A stretch of DNA of 43,167 nucleotides. It comes from Lysobacter antibioticus HS124 (GTDB taxonomy: Bacteria; Pseudomonadota; Gammaproteobacteria; Xanthomonadales; Xanthomonadaceae). Both the position numbers and the translations under genes were made by a program. Where the stretch lies: assembly GCF_000336385.2 (NCBI RefSeq), contig NZ_HG424615.1, forward strand, positions 1-43,167. The letters are read 5' to 3'. Of the stretch, positions 32,799-42,300 are shown piece by piece; within the stretch, counting starts at the first letter, position 1; each line of letters opens with the position of its first letter. The notes below the pieces were generated by a model that saw only the letters and a program-made list of their open reading frames with translations, made no database searches and was not told the DNA's origin.

Positions 32799-32829
32799 AA
32801 GGCCCCGCTCGCGCGGGGCCTTTGTGTTT
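32799..32829 (+). terminator. Intrinsic terminator of gcvP
   Basis: AAGGCCCCGC and GCGGGGCCTT form a 10-bp stem with a TCGC loop, followed by TGTGTTT, 27 bases after the stop codon. Confidence 0.9.
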
Positions 32830-32909
32830 GCAATGCCTGATCAAGACCCGATCATCGTCATGTGGTGGCGACGGCCCCTATCGATCGTCCTCGCTCGCTG
32901 TCGCCTCAA

Positions 32910-33182
32910 TCAACTCCTGGTCGCCCAATCCCGGATGGTTTCCTCGATATGGGCGATCTGCACCTTCGAATACTCCGGATCCTTCAGACGAATATCGGCA
33001 TCTTCCAAGTAGTGCCATAGCGCATGCGGCACGTCCAACTCGCCGACATCAAGCTCCATCAAGGCCTTAGCCTCGCGAGCCTTCTCGTACCAGTCCTTCA
33101 TTTCCGCTTTCGAGGCAGGTTCGGTATCCAACAACTCCCGCACGATCGCGATGAGCTGCCGCTTGATTTCCTGAACAGTCAT
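32910..33182 (-). CDS. Probable immunity protein to the RHS toxin
   Basis: 90 residues, acidic and helical (MTVQEIKRQLIAIVRELLDT; KAEMKDWYEKAREAKALMEL), with no signal peptide, so cytosolic. Its ATG overlaps the stop codon of the RHS gene (ATGA) and a purine-rich ribosome site (GGGAAGG) lies within the RHS tail. Position, size and coupling are those of immunity genes that protect against the toxin encoded just upstream. GC content is lower than the chromosome around it, as for the toxin tip. No family recognised; the immunity role is inference from context. Confidence 0.7.
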   Translation of the reverse strand: MTVQEIKRQLIAIVRELLDTEPASKAEMKDWYEKAREAKALMELDVGELDVPHALWHYLEDADIRLKDPEYSKVQIAHIEETIRDWATRS

Positions 33183-36100
33183 TTTCCTTCCCTTCTAATC
33201 CAACGAGGATCGAACAGAATCAGGTGAGCCGCTTCGCCCCGCGACGGAGGACCAAAGTTGATATGCAGTATAGGAGTCTTGCCACTGTGCTTGAGCGGGT
33301 GCAGATCGAGACGCGCGCCCCATTGGCTTTGTTTCCAGCGAACGCCGAACAACCGGCCATTAGCATGCCAAGCGCCCGCCGACGGGCCATCAAACGATAG
33401 GTTCTTATAGAGACCTTTGGCGCTGGAAATCAGTCCGCTCGTCGCCGCGGCGGCGTAAGGGGCTCCGGCCTCCCACGCCATAGCCCCTGCGCCTAACGCT
33501 GCCGCCGCTGTAATGACCATGCCCGAGGAATCCAACTGTTCGGGAGTCCTCGACATGTCGTACTCGCCGGTCTTCCACCCAACAACGCCCGGCACCGGAA
33601 TCCTGCCGTCGGAAGTCGGTGCACCAGACGATGCCCTAGCGAGCGACGCGGCTTCGGTGCGTTGGTTGGCTGCCGAAGAACCGCCTTTTTGCGCCTCCCC
33701 TTCGCCCGCTGGATTAACCTGAGTAATCGAGAGCTTGCCCCAGCTCTCTCCCCCGCAAATATTGGATCCGGTTATCTTCTGACACTGACGTCCATCGGGA
33801 TCGACATACGAGTAGGGATTGCTTGCTGCGTATCTGTAACGATTGAACATTCCGACAGGATCGCTCAGAGCAGACACGGGATCTGCGCTGAGAAATATCC
33901 CGAGCTGCGGGTCGTAGTAGCGCTGCTGCATCTGGACCAGGCCCGTCAGCCCGTCCATCACGTGCCCCGCGTAACCGATGCCATCGTAGATCGTATCTCC
34001 GATTGTCTCACCGAGCGGCTCGTAGTCGGTGCGCTGAAGCACCTCTCCGGTCGCCGCAGTCACGGCCACAGGGCTGCCCAATGCGTCGTTATGGCTGTAC
34101 TTCGTACTTTCGACGCCCCCCGCCAGTTCGCGAGCAGCAAGTAGGCTACCGCCCAGGAAAATATTGACGCTGGTCGCGCCCGCGGCATTGTTCTCGATGT
34201 ACGCTGGCTGCCCTGAGGCATCGTAGATGAAGACCGCCCGCACGGCGCTCGCCATCGACAAACTGGCAACGCGGCGCCCGTTGGCGTCGTACCGGTATCC
34301 TTCCTTTCCGGCAACGACGCGCAGGCGATTGCCATAGTCAAAAGCATAGACCTGCCCGTTCTTGTTCTCCAAGTTACCTTGCGGGTCGTAGCCCAAGCCA
34401 ACGATTGATTCGCCTCGACTGTTGCGAACGTTCGTTAATCTCGAACGCTCGTCGTAGACGTAGGCGGAATAGTCCTTGCTCCCCGGCAACACCCAAGAAC
34501 GCAGATTATCCTGCGCATCGTAGGTAAATCGGTGCCAGCAATCGCCGCCGAAACTGCATGAGCCGGCCGACTTGAGCCGGTCGAGGCCATCGTACTCCAT
34601 CGTCCGGCTGTAGTTGTCCCCTCGTGCCCGGTCGTAAATGGCGCCGACATTACCGTTGGCGTCGTACACGGTTTCCAGGTCGATCACGCCGGCGTCGGTA
34701 CTGCGCTGCGGCAGCTGACGCAGGTTCTGCGACATGGTGTGCACCACGCCGTTGCCGTAGACGAAGCGTTGCATGCCTCCGTTCGGGTAGTAATCGATCT
34801 GCGACGCGTATACCGCACCAGGACTGCTGACTCGTTTGGGCTGCCCCAGCGCATCCGGCTCGAACGTCACCGCCAGACCGGTCGGGTAGACCTGGCTGGC
34901 CGGATTGCCGATTCGATCGTAGCCGTAGCCCAGGTCCCAACGATGCGAGCCCGGCTGCGCCACCGCCTCGCCGATCAGCAGGCGGCGCTTGTTGTAGCTG
35001 TAATGATTCTCGACCGGCGCACCGTTGTCCGGTTCGTTATAGGTCACGACCTTGCTCGCCAGGCCGTCGGGCGTGTATTCCCACCTCTGATTGCCGCGCC
35101 CGTCGGGGAAGGCCAGGTCCTTGAGCCGGTTGCGCGCGTCGTAGGTTCTCGAAACGACGCGGCCGGACGCCGCGGCTTCGCTGCGGTTGCAGCTGTCGGT
35201 GGCCGGCAGGTCAAGGCCGGAAGCCGACCATGCGACGTTGCCCTCGCCGTCGTAGTCCGTCACCGTCGCCCCGGTTTCCGGCTCGATGACCTTGCACAGG
35301 CGCTGTTGCGCGTCGTAGACGTAGCGGCGGGTGTTCGGCTGGGCTACCGGGACCTGCGGCGCCGGAACGCCGAAGCGGCCCGATGCGGCTACCGCCAGGT
35401 TCTCGCCGCCCACCGGCGATACGCCGTAGACGTAGACCAATCGGCCTGCGTATTGGCTGCGCAGCTCATTGCTGATCGGAATCGCGAAGCGATAGCTGCC
35501 GCCATCGACCTTGCACGCCGCGGCGACGCCCGCCTCGCTGGCCTGATTTGCGGGATAGGTGCCGATCAGTGCAGAGCCGGTCGCACCGGCGGGACCGCCG
35601 ACGTACATCTGCACGTTCACCGACGCCTGGTAGGTGGTCGCGCAGGCCCAACCGAGCAACGCGCTGCCGTCGGCGGTGAAGCCGTCGATATTGCCGGTGA
35701 TCACCGGTTGCGGGCGACGTGCGTAGACATCGATGGACGCGAGTACGCGGCCGTCGCCGCGCACCTCGAAGCGGCTGCCTGACTCGGTGATGTCGGCGAT
35801 CGACGTCTTGATCTCGCCGGTTCCAGGCTGAGCCAGAAGCCGTACCGCGCCATTGCCGTTGATGTCGCTGCGCCACAACTCCGGCAAGCCGGCCACGGCC
35901 TGCCAGCTCAAGGTGGTGCCGCAGCTGGTGGCGCCCTTGCCCAACTCGCAGGGATTGGGCTGCGCGCTCAACGAGCCGGTCGGAACCGGATTGACGTACA
36001 CATGCTGAGCGGTCGTCTGCTGACCGAACCACTCTACCCCGTCCTGGACCATCCGCCATTGCACGTAGTAGCCGACCATTCGGCTGCTGACCTGCGGAGC

Positions 36101-36841
36101 GGTCAAGGTCATGTTGAACGCGACGGTTTGGCCGGGTGCGACGTCGTGCGGAAGATACACCCGCCCCATGCCCCAGTTGCCGTTGTCGCGAGGGTTCTGC
36201 GAACCCAGCGCATACGCGCGCGACGGCGACCAGGTGGTCGTGCCCGTATTACGCATCTGCACGCTCAGGGTCCGGGTCTCGCCCGAGTACATCGTCGGCG
36301 AGGTGTCGGAGAAGGTCTGCGATACGAATTCGGCCTCGTTGTACAACGCAGGCGGCGGGTTGACCGTAATGGTGAAGGACTGGGTCGCCAGGTTACGGGT
36401 CCGATCCTCGCCCTGATAGATGCTCACGGCCTTGCCGGTCGCCCGATAGGTGTACGTGCCCGGCGCCAGCCCGGCTTCGACCAGGGTTCCGCCCCTGCGG
36501 TAGCTGGCTACCGGCTGGTCGTTGCGATAGATCGTGATGTTCTCGATCGATTCGACACTCGACCCGCTGGTTCCGTTGCCGGAGGAAGCCACGATCTCGT
36601 ACGACACCGGGACCGTATAGCTGCTTTGGACCGGCGGCGTGAGTTTGATCCATGCCGGCGCCGCGGTCGCCAAGGACGGCAACGCGGACAGCAGCGCCAA
36701 CAACCATGCCGACGCCAACGACCTGGCGTTGGTCGCCCACTCCAATACTCCTGCAGAATTCAACGCCTTGTTCTCCACTCGGACCAGGTCCCCACGCGCG
36801 GCGGCGGAGCGGTTTTTACTGTTCGCTCGGATGCTATCCAT
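33179..36841 (-). CDS. Secreted RHS-repeat protein with variable C-terminal toxin domain
   Basis: 1220 residues from ATG 36841, 9 bases after the upstream RHS gene. A signal peptide or anchor lies at ~40-60 (SLASAWLLALLSALPSLATAAPA). Residues ~165-280 resemble an NBR1-like Ig domain (SGETRTLSVQMRNTGTTTWSP...VAPGQTVAFNMTLTAP). YD/RHS repeats follow (YDAQQRLCKV, YDGLDRLKSAG, YDPQGNLENKNGQ), and the RHS core closes with RYRYAASNPYSYVDPDG near residue 1017. The remaining ~200 residues are unique, ending with GRLFGVRW, ARLDLHPL and PILHINFGPP, where the conserved His residues could be catalytic. GC and codon use fall in this tip, as is usual for exchanged toxin cassettes. Toxin activity is not identified. 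Confidence 0.88.
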   Translation of the reverse strand: MDSIRANSKNRSAAARGDLVRVENKALNSAGVLEWATNARSLASAWLLALLSALPSLATAAPAWIKLTPPVQSSYTVPVSYEIVASSGNGTSGSSVESIENITIYRNDQPVASYRRGGTLVEAGLAPGTYTYRATGKAVSIYQGEDRTRNLATQSFTITVNPPPALYNEAEFVSQTFSDTSPTMYSGETRTLSVQMRNTGTTTWSPSRAYALGSQNPRDNGNWGMGRVYLPHDVAPGQTVAFNMTLTAPQVSSRMVGYYVQWRMVQDGVEWFGQQTTAQHVYVNPVPTGSLSAQPNPCELGKGATSCGTTLSWQAVAGLPELWRSDINGNGAVRLLAQPGTGEIKTSIADITESGSRFEVRGDGRVLASIDVYARRPQPVITGNIDGFTADGSALLGWACATTYQASVNVQMYVGGPAGATGSALIGTYPANQASEAGVAAACKVDGGSYRFAIPISNELRSQYAGRLVYVYGVSPVGGENLAVAASGRFGVPAPQVPVAQPNTRRYVYDAQQRLCKVIEPETGATVTDYDGEGNVAWSASGLDLPATDSCNRSEAAASGRVVSRTYDARNRLKDLAFPDGRGNQRWEYTPDGLASKVVTYNEPDNGAPVENHYSYNKRRLLIGEAVAQPGSHRWDLGYGYDRIGNPASQVYPTGLAVTFEPDALGQPKRVSSPGAVYASQIDYYPNGGMQRFVYGNGVVHTMSQNLRQLPQRSTDAGVIDLETVYDANGNVGAIYDRARGDNYSRTMEYDGLDRLKSAGSCSFGGDCWHRFTYDAQDNLRSWVLPGSKDYSAYVYDERSRLTNVRNSRGESIVGLGYDPQGNLENKNGQVYAFDYGNRLRVVAGKEGYRYDANGRRVASLSMASAVRAVFIYDASGQPAYIENNAAGATSVNIFLGGSLLAARELAGGVESTKYSHNDALGSPVAVTAATGEVLQRTDYEPLGETIGDTIYDGIGYAGHVMDGLTGLVQMQQRYYDPQLGIFLSADPVSALSDPVGMFNRYRYAASNPYSYVDPDGRQCQKITGSNICGGESWGKLSITQVNPAGEGEAQKGGSSAANQRTEAASLARASSGAPTSDGRIPVPGVVGWKTGEYDMSRTPEQLDSSGMVITAAAALGAGAMAWEAGAPYAAAATSGLISSAKGLYKNLSFDGPSAGAWHANGRLFGVRWKQSQWGARLDLHPLKHSGKTPILHINFGPPSRGEAAHLILFDPRWIRREGK

Positions 36842-36850
36842 GGCGCGGCC

Positions 36851-39688
36851 TCACTGAGCCACCGACGTACGCTGGATTTCCAGCGGCTTGCCGTAGGCGT
36901 CGCGCATGATCAGGGTGCGCACGCTTTCAGGGGCGTCGATCACCGCCGGAGCGTCGTAGCCAGGCTCGCCGAAGACCTGGAAAGTCTCTACGCTCGCCAA
37001 GCCACGGGGGTTGGTGACCTTGCGCCGGAAGCCGGACAGGTACTCGGTGGAGGTGGTCAAAGGCCCCAACTCCGAGTCCTGGACGGCGGCGGTCTGGCGC
37101 CCCAGCGCGTCGTAGGCGTAGGACGTGCCTGGCATCGACTGGCGGAAGTCGCCGACGTGCCGGGTCGGCAAGGATTTGAACGCGACCCGCCCCATGTTGT
37201 CGTAACGCGTAAACACTTGCTTCTGGGTATTGCGGCTGGCATCGCCCAGATCGAACTCCATTTCCAGCACGGGCCGCAGGAACGCGTCGTAGTAAGTGTC
37301 GCTACGACGGTTTCCGGACACCGACACCCGGCGCCAATGATTGCTTTCCAGACCGTACTCCGAGGTCGCGACGCGCACGAACTCCTGCGTCATCGGGTGC
37401 CAGTCGACGGTGTCGCCCTGCGGATAGACCACGCCAGCCAGGCGCCCCATGCCGTCGTAGCTGTACTGGGTGGTGAATCCGTTTTCGTCAGTCGTAGACG
37501 TCGCCCAGCCGCGGTCGTCGATCACCGCGCTTTCAGTCGCGCCCGCCGGGCTCTCGGGGGTGGCCGGCCGGCGGATGCTCTGCGGCACGCCGCGTTTCCA
37601 GTCGGCATAGAAGGTGACATGGCCGTTACCGTCCTTGACCGACTCCAGGGTGCCGTCGGCGCGGTAGCCGAATGTTCTCTTCAGATTGCCGAAGGCGAAA
37701 GCGTGCATCGGCAACGCGGTGGCCGGATCGAATTCCGCACGCGCGGTCTCGACGCCGTTGACCGACGTGGCCGATACCTGACCGAGAATCCACTTGCCGG
37801 CATGGTCGTAGTATTCGGTTCCCTCGTTGCGGCTATAGCCGAGCGTGTTGTACCCAGTGGATCGCAGGACCCGGGCCAGGCCGTCGAAAATCTGGTTCTC
37901 GGTGACGAAGGTCACTCCATCCTGGACGATCTGGCGACTCTTGAGGGGCCGGTTGGCGAGATAGCCCTTGCTGCCCGAAATGGAATTCGATGCCGGAATG
38001 TTCGCGTTGGCCGCCGGGAAGGGTTGGCCCTCCGTGCTCTCCACATAGGCGTTCGTGACCGTGCGCAGTACCCTGCCACCGGCGTCCTTGATCGATGCTT
38101 CGATCAACTCGCCGACGTTGGACGTGTAGTCGTTGTTGAATTTGTAGGCGTTGATCGATCCGTCCGGGTTGACCACCGTGGTTTCGGACGGGACATAGCA
38201 GGTGCCCGGCACTTGGCAATCGGCCTGCCAACTCCAGGACGGCTTGTAGCGATAGTTCCAGCTCAGCGGCGCAATGCCGGGACCGGTCACGGTTTTCGAG
38301 TACAACGACTCCACGGTATAGGCCATCGGCGCCCCCACCAGGCGCACCGAAAGCCAACTGGCCTCCTGCCGGGTGATGCAACTGCCCACGGTACGGTTGG
38401 TGCCGTGCATGAGCTTGCGGAACTTGAACTCGCCGACCGCGCCGGAAGGGTGGCTGACGGTCAAGAAACTGGTCTCGGCCGGTCCCGGCTGCTTGTCCGA
38501 ACTCATCGTGCCTACGTTCGGCCAGCACTGCTGCCACACGTTCTTGACGTTGGCGTTGACGATCTCGAACTGATCGCTGTACTGGTAGCCCCAACGTCCT
38601 CCGTCGGGCAGCACCGCTGCGGCGAGTAGATAGTTGGCGTCCGGGTTGCTGCCGTACTTGCTGTACTCATAGGTCCAGGTCCGTCCTGCGCTGGAAATGG
38701 TCTCGATCTTTCCGGCGGCGTTGTAACCCAGCCTGGCCTCGACGCCGTCGTTGGAACGGATCGACAGCAGGCGGTGCGGGTTGGCCGGGTCGTACTCGTA
38801 GCTCAGCCAGTTGCCCAGGCCATCCTCGACCCGGGTCGCGTACAGGAAAATTTCGTCGCGGTCGATGCCGACCGATCCGGTCGTGTCGGTCGGGATACCG
38901 ATGATCCGCTTGCTCTTGCGCACCACCATCCAGTCGAACGCATACCGGTGGCCGTTAGGCAGCACGGCCAGGAATCCCTCGCCCGCGCCATTGCGGATGC
39001 TCGGCAGGCAGGAAACCTTCCAGTTCGACTTGGTGCCACCGTAGTAAGCCAGCCCATCGCTCGGTCGCAGGTGAGCGCCAGACAGGGTTTGCACGAGTTC
39101 CTCGCCCGCCCCGGGAATATTGATCGTGTTGCCGGCCCAGTAATCGGTCGGGCCGTAGGACGGCGTCTTGGTCGGACCGCTGGAAACATTGTCCGGCACG
39201 GTCGGGGGCGTGTAGTCGGTCACGCTGCAGCGCTGGGTCGAACCTCGCCAACTATCGGGAAAATCCGGTCCCTGGTATTCGCGATCGCGCACAACCCAAC
39301 CGGTGCGGCGGTCGAAAACCCCGTGGATATGGGGGATATCCAGCACCCAGTAGCGCCCGAACACCGCCTTGTCCGGATCGGTATTGGCCCAGGTATTGAG
39401 CGAAAGACCGGCGTTGCTGAGCTTGCGGCCGATACTCACGGTCAGCGCGCTGTTGGTCTTCAGCGCCACATCGGTCGCGGTAAACGTGGTCGCACCATCG
39501 AACAGGCTCGTGCTGTCGCCGAACATGCCGTCGGCGGTAAGCGCGGTCACGGCCACGCCTTTGGTCAGACCGTCGTAATCCTCGATCACGGTCGGACTGG
39601 ATATTTCGGCGCGGGCACCGCCGGCCCCGGCGAGTCCGAATGCGAGCGCGGCGGCGACCGCGGCGGACAGGCGAAGTGTGGAAGTCAC
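36851..39688 (-). CDS. Secreted RHS/YD-repeat protein, first gene of the toxin operon
   Basis: 945 residues from GTG 39688, with AAGGA 6 bases upstream. A clear signal peptide (RLSAAVAAALAFGLAGAGGARA) is followed by an N-terminal domain of ~250 residues with no recognised family, then RHS/YD repeats (YEYDPANPHRLLSI, GYNAAGKIETISS, YSYDGMGRLAGVVYP, YDNMGRVAFKSLPT, YDALGRQTAAVQD). It ends in mid-repeat fashion (DAYGKPLEIQRTS) without the DPxG core motif or a toxin tip, so it looks like the upstream half of a shell completed by the next gene. The pair recalls the B/C split of Tc toxins, but both proteins here have Sec signals. Confidence 0.87.
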   Translation of the reverse strand: MTSTLRLSAAVAAALAFGLAGAGGARAEISSPTVIEDYDGLTKGVAVTALTADGMFGDSTSLFDGATTFTATDVALKTNSALTVSIGRKLSNAGLSLNTWANTDPDKAVFGRYWVLDIPHIHGVFDRRTGWVVRDREYQGPDFPDSWRGSTQRCSVTDYTPPTVPDNVSSGPTKTPSYGPTDYWAGNTINIPGAGEELVQTLSGAHLRPSDGLAYYGGTKSNWKVSCLPSIRNGAGEGFLAVLPNGHRYAFDWMVVRKSKRIIGIPTDTTGSVGIDRDEIFLYATRVEDGLGNWLSYEYDPANPHRLLSIRSNDGVEARLGYNAAGKIETISSAGRTWTYEYSKYGSNPDANYLLAAAVLPDGGRWGYQYSDQFEIVNANVKNVWQQCWPNVGTMSSDKQPGPAETSFLTVSHPSGAVGEFKFRKLMHGTNRTVGSCITRQEASWLSVRLVGAPMAYTVESLYSKTVTGPGIAPLSWNYRYKPSWSWQADCQVPGTCYVPSETTVVNPDGSINAYKFNNDYTSNVGELIEASIKDAGGRVLRTVTNAYVESTEGQPFPAANANIPASNSISGSKGYLANRPLKSRQIVQDGVTFVTENQIFDGLARVLRSTGYNTLGYSRNEGTEYYDHAGKWILGQVSATSVNGVETARAEFDPATALPMHAFAFGNLKRTFGYRADGTLESVKDGNGHVTFYADWKRGVPQSIRRPATPESPAGATESAVIDDRGWATSTTDENGFTTQYSYDGMGRLAGVVYPQGDTVDWHPMTQEFVRVATSEYGLESNHWRRVSVSGNRRSDTYYDAFLRPVLEMEFDLGDASRNTQKQVFTRYDNMGRVAFKSLPTRHVGDFRQSMPGTSYAYDALGRQTAAVQDSELGPLTTSTEYLSGFRRKVTNPRGLASVETFQVFGEPGYDAPAVIDAPESVRTLIMRDAYGKPLEIQRTSVAQ

Positions 39689-40490
39689 GTGGAGTCCTTC
39701 ACTGAGCTATACGAAAACTCGGCCAGCGAAGCGGCGCCGGGCCGAGACGGATCGATCCACAGCCGCACGCGCGCCGCCGAGGCGCACAAACGCGCGGAGG
39801 CCAAACGACACGGCGGCCGAAGTCAGGTTTATCGATATGGGGCGGGCATGTCGCTGTGTCCTTGCGGTGCTTCTCCGGTTGCGGCGTGCGCCGCGCTGCC
39901 GCTGATCGCGGCGCGTATCGTTCAATCCACTTCGTCCAGGCCCGATCGGCACCGGCCAGGCGCACCGGCCTGATAGAAGACGGATGTCGGCCCCTTTTCC
40001 CTTGGCCAAGGTTCGCCGGTCCAGCGATGCTTTTGAAGACGCCCGCGGAATCCGGCCTGCTTTCGCCAAATTGAGCAAGATCGCAGGCGAGCTTTGCATC
40101 GCTGCGCCTTCGATACCGCCAGCAGCGCCCGTCGCTTACGGGCCGGCTGCGTGCATGGGAGCCTGCGCTTGAAGGTCGCGGGCGGCACGGCGCAGCCAGA
40201 TCCCGTGTGAACTCTGTCCGGCCGCCAAACGCGCCCCGGCAAGTCTCAGGTCGAGCACTCGGCGGCGACTCAACGCCACCACTCGCGCACCGCCCTTCCA
40301 TTCGGCGCCAGGAGACCGCCGTCCGTCGTCCCGGATAATGTGCTTTCTTGGCGCTGGTGCACCTTGAGCGTGCGACGGCGGCCGCAACCCCCTACCTGGA
40401 ACGCCGCAGCCCGAATGTGGCCCAGCGTCCGCGCCTCCGCTGCCGAGCCCGCGGTCTATACTGGGCCGTCGTCCGGGCAGCGTAGCGAAC
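39689..40490. other. 802-base non-coding region upstream of the RHS operon and diguanylate cyclase gene
   Basis: Open frames here lack codon bias and I accept none of them. It must hold the divergent promoters; TATACT at about 40457 could be a -10 for the cyclase gene. No RNA gene, terminator or repeat family was recognised. Confidence 0.5.
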
Positions 40491-41507
40491 ATGCAGGACC
40501 CGATCGTGCAAGACCCTTCCGAGCGCCTGCTCAAGGTCATCCAGACCCAGACCGACATCGCCCGACTCGGCCTGGATCTGGGCGGCGTGATGCAGTTGGT
40601 CGCGGTGCGCGTCCAGGCGCTGACCGGCGCGATCGGCGCCGTAGTCGAACTGGCCGAGGGCGAGGACATGGTCTATCGCGCCGCCGCCGGCATCGCCGAA
40701 TCCAGCCTGGGCATGCGCCTGCGGCGCAGCGCCAGCCTGTCCGGCCAGTGCGTCGCCGAAGGCCGGCCTCTGCGCTGCGACGATTCGGAAACCGATCCAC
40801 GGGTGGACCGCGCGGCCTGCCGTGCGGTCGGATTGCGCTCGATGATCGTGGTGCCGTTGAAGCATCACGAGTCGACGGTCGGCGTGCTCAAGGTCATGTC
40901 GGCGCACGTCGCCGGTTTCGACGATGCCGATCTGCATATCCTCGACCTGATGTCCGGGCTGATCGCCGCGGCCATGTACCACGCCGCCAAGTACGAAACC
41001 AACGAGTTGTTCCACCAGGCCACTCACGATGCCCTGACCGGTCTGCCCAACCGCGCCCTGTTCTACGACCGCCTGCGCCACAGCCTGGCCCTGGCCCAGC
41101 GCGACGCCTGCCGCATCGCCGTGCTTAATCTGGACATGGACGGACTCAAACCGGTCAACGACCGCCACGGCCATCGCGCCGGCGACGCCGCGATCCGCGA
41201 GTTCGCCCAGCGCATGAAACGCAGCTCGCGCGCCGGCGACACCGTCGCCCGGGTCGGCGGCGACGAGTTCGCGGTGATCCTGCCGCGCCTGGAGCGCGGC
41301 GACAGCGCCGAAACCCGCGCCCGCCGCTTCGCCGAGTCGCTGCAGCCGCCGTTCGAATTCGAGCACCGCCCAATCCCGCTGGACGCCAGCATCGGCTATG
41401 CGGTCTATCCCGACGACGGCGAGGAGCTGGGCGAACTGCTGGAGAAAGCCGACCAGGCGATGTACCGGGCCAAGCGCGGGAAAAAGGGCGCGCGCGAACC
41501 GGCCTGA
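40491..41507 (+). CDS. GAF-GGDEF diguanylate cyclase
   Basis: 338 residues. Residues ~20-165 form a GAF sensor domain (LGGVMQLVAVRVQALTGAIGAVVELAEG ... SMIVVPLKHHESTVGVLKVMS). The GGDEF domain follows from HDALTGLPNRALFYDRL; the active-site motif is intact at 256-260 and an I-site RAGD at 247-250 stands five residues before it, so product inhibition is expected. It should make cyclic di-GMP in the cytoplasm in response to a small ligand or redox signal. No membrane segment. Monocistronic with its own terminator. The ribosome site before ATG 40491 is weak. Confidence 0.93.
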   Translation: MQDPIVQDPSERLLKVIQTQTDIARLGLDLGGVMQLVAVRVQALTGAIGAVVELAEGEDMVYRAAAGIAESSLGMRLRRSASLSGQCVAEGRPLRCDDSETDPRVDRAACRAVGLRSMIVVPLKHHESTVGVLKVMSAHVAGFDDADLHILDLMSGLIAAAMYHAAKYETNELFHQATHDALTGLPNRALFYDRLRHSLALAQRDACRIAVLNLDMDGLKPVNDRHGHRAGDAAIREFAQRMKRSSRAGDTVARVGGDEFAVILPRLERGDSAETRARRFAESLQPPFEFEHRPIPLDASIGYAVYPDDGEELGELLEKADQAMYRAKRGKKGAREPA

Positions 41508-41539
41508 CGGCCGTCCCTGGCCGTCTCGCTGAGAAAACC

Positions 41540-41565
41540 AAACGCCCCGCCCAGGCGGGGCGTTT
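41540..41565. terminator. Bidirectional terminator
   Basis: AAACGCCCCGC and GCGGGGCGTTT form an 11-bp stem with a CCAG loop. A-rich on one side and T-rich on the other, it lies between the convergent cyclase and DUF2846 genes. Confidence 0.9.
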
Positions 41566-41592
41566 GCGTTTCCGGCCTTCCGTGGCTGCGGC

Positions 41593-42300
41593 TTACTGGG
41601 CGAGCTTGAGCTTGTCGGCCACCGCTTCGAACGCGGCGCGATCGGACGGCGACAAGTTGGGGCGGCCGACCAGCAGACCCATCGTGATCGAGCCCTGTAC
41701 GTAATAGGTTTCGCCGGCCTCGACCTCCAGGTTCAGCACGTCCTTGGCCTCCGAATGCACGACGTATTCGTGAGCGCCCGGCTCGACCGCCGCGACGAAG
41801 TATTTGCCGCTGCGCAGCTTCCCCAGCTCGGTCTTACCTTCGCGGACCTTGAAGCCGATCATGCCGCCGACGAAGTTCGACGGACGGAAGAAGACCACCT
41901 GGCCCTTGCCGGCCGGCGGCGGCGCGATCCGGCCGCTGGAGACGGTGGGAGCGGCGTAGGCGATCGGCGCAGGCGCGCTGGCCGCTGCGGGAGCGGCCGC
42001 CGGCGCCGACTCGCTCGCGGCCGGCTCGGCTTCGGTTTCGCCTTCGAGCGCGTACGTCTGCACTGCGTTGTCGGCGGTCGCCGCCGGCGCAGTCGTGGCC
42101 GCGCCGGGCGCCGGCGCGGCCATCGGCGCGGCAGCCCGCGCGGAATCGCCCTTCGACGCCACCGGCACCACCGGCGCGCTCTGCGCCTGCACCTGCTTGG
42201 CCGGGTCCACGGCCTTGTAGCTCCAACCTGCCGGAGTGGCCGCCGCAGACAGCGGCAGCAGTACGACGAACGGCAGGACGCGCAGCGACGACGACTTCAT
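41593..42300 (-). CDS. Exported DUF2846-domain protein
   Basis: 235 residues; ATG 42300 overlaps the stop of the upstream gene (ATGA). A signal peptide (LRVLPFVVLLPLSAAATPA) is followed by ~100 residues of Ala/Pro-rich linker, then the DUF2846 domain from GKGQVVFFRPSNFVGGMIGFKV to the C-terminus, including LRSGKYFVAAVEPGAHEYVV and AGETYYVQGS. The domain is a small beta-sandwich found in envelope proteins of unknown role. The long linker suggests it spans part of the periplasm or cell wall. Confidence 0.88.
   Translation of the reverse strand: MKSSSLRVLPFVVLLPLSAAATPAGWSYKAVDPAKQVQAQSAPVVPVASKGDSARAAAPMAAPAPGAATTAPAATADNAVQTYALEGETEAEPAASESAPAAAPAAASAPAPIAYAAPTVSSGRIAPPPAGKGQVVFFRPSNFVGGMIGFKVREGKTELGKLRSGKYFVAAVEPGAHEYVVHSEAKDVLNLEVEAGETYYVQGSITMGLLVGRPNLSPSDRAAFEAVADKLKLAQ

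Noticed and set aside
39699-40301. Open frames in the region upstream of the RHS operon
   Set aside because: Arg/Ser/Pro-rich translations in several overlapping frames, no ribosome sites and no motif.
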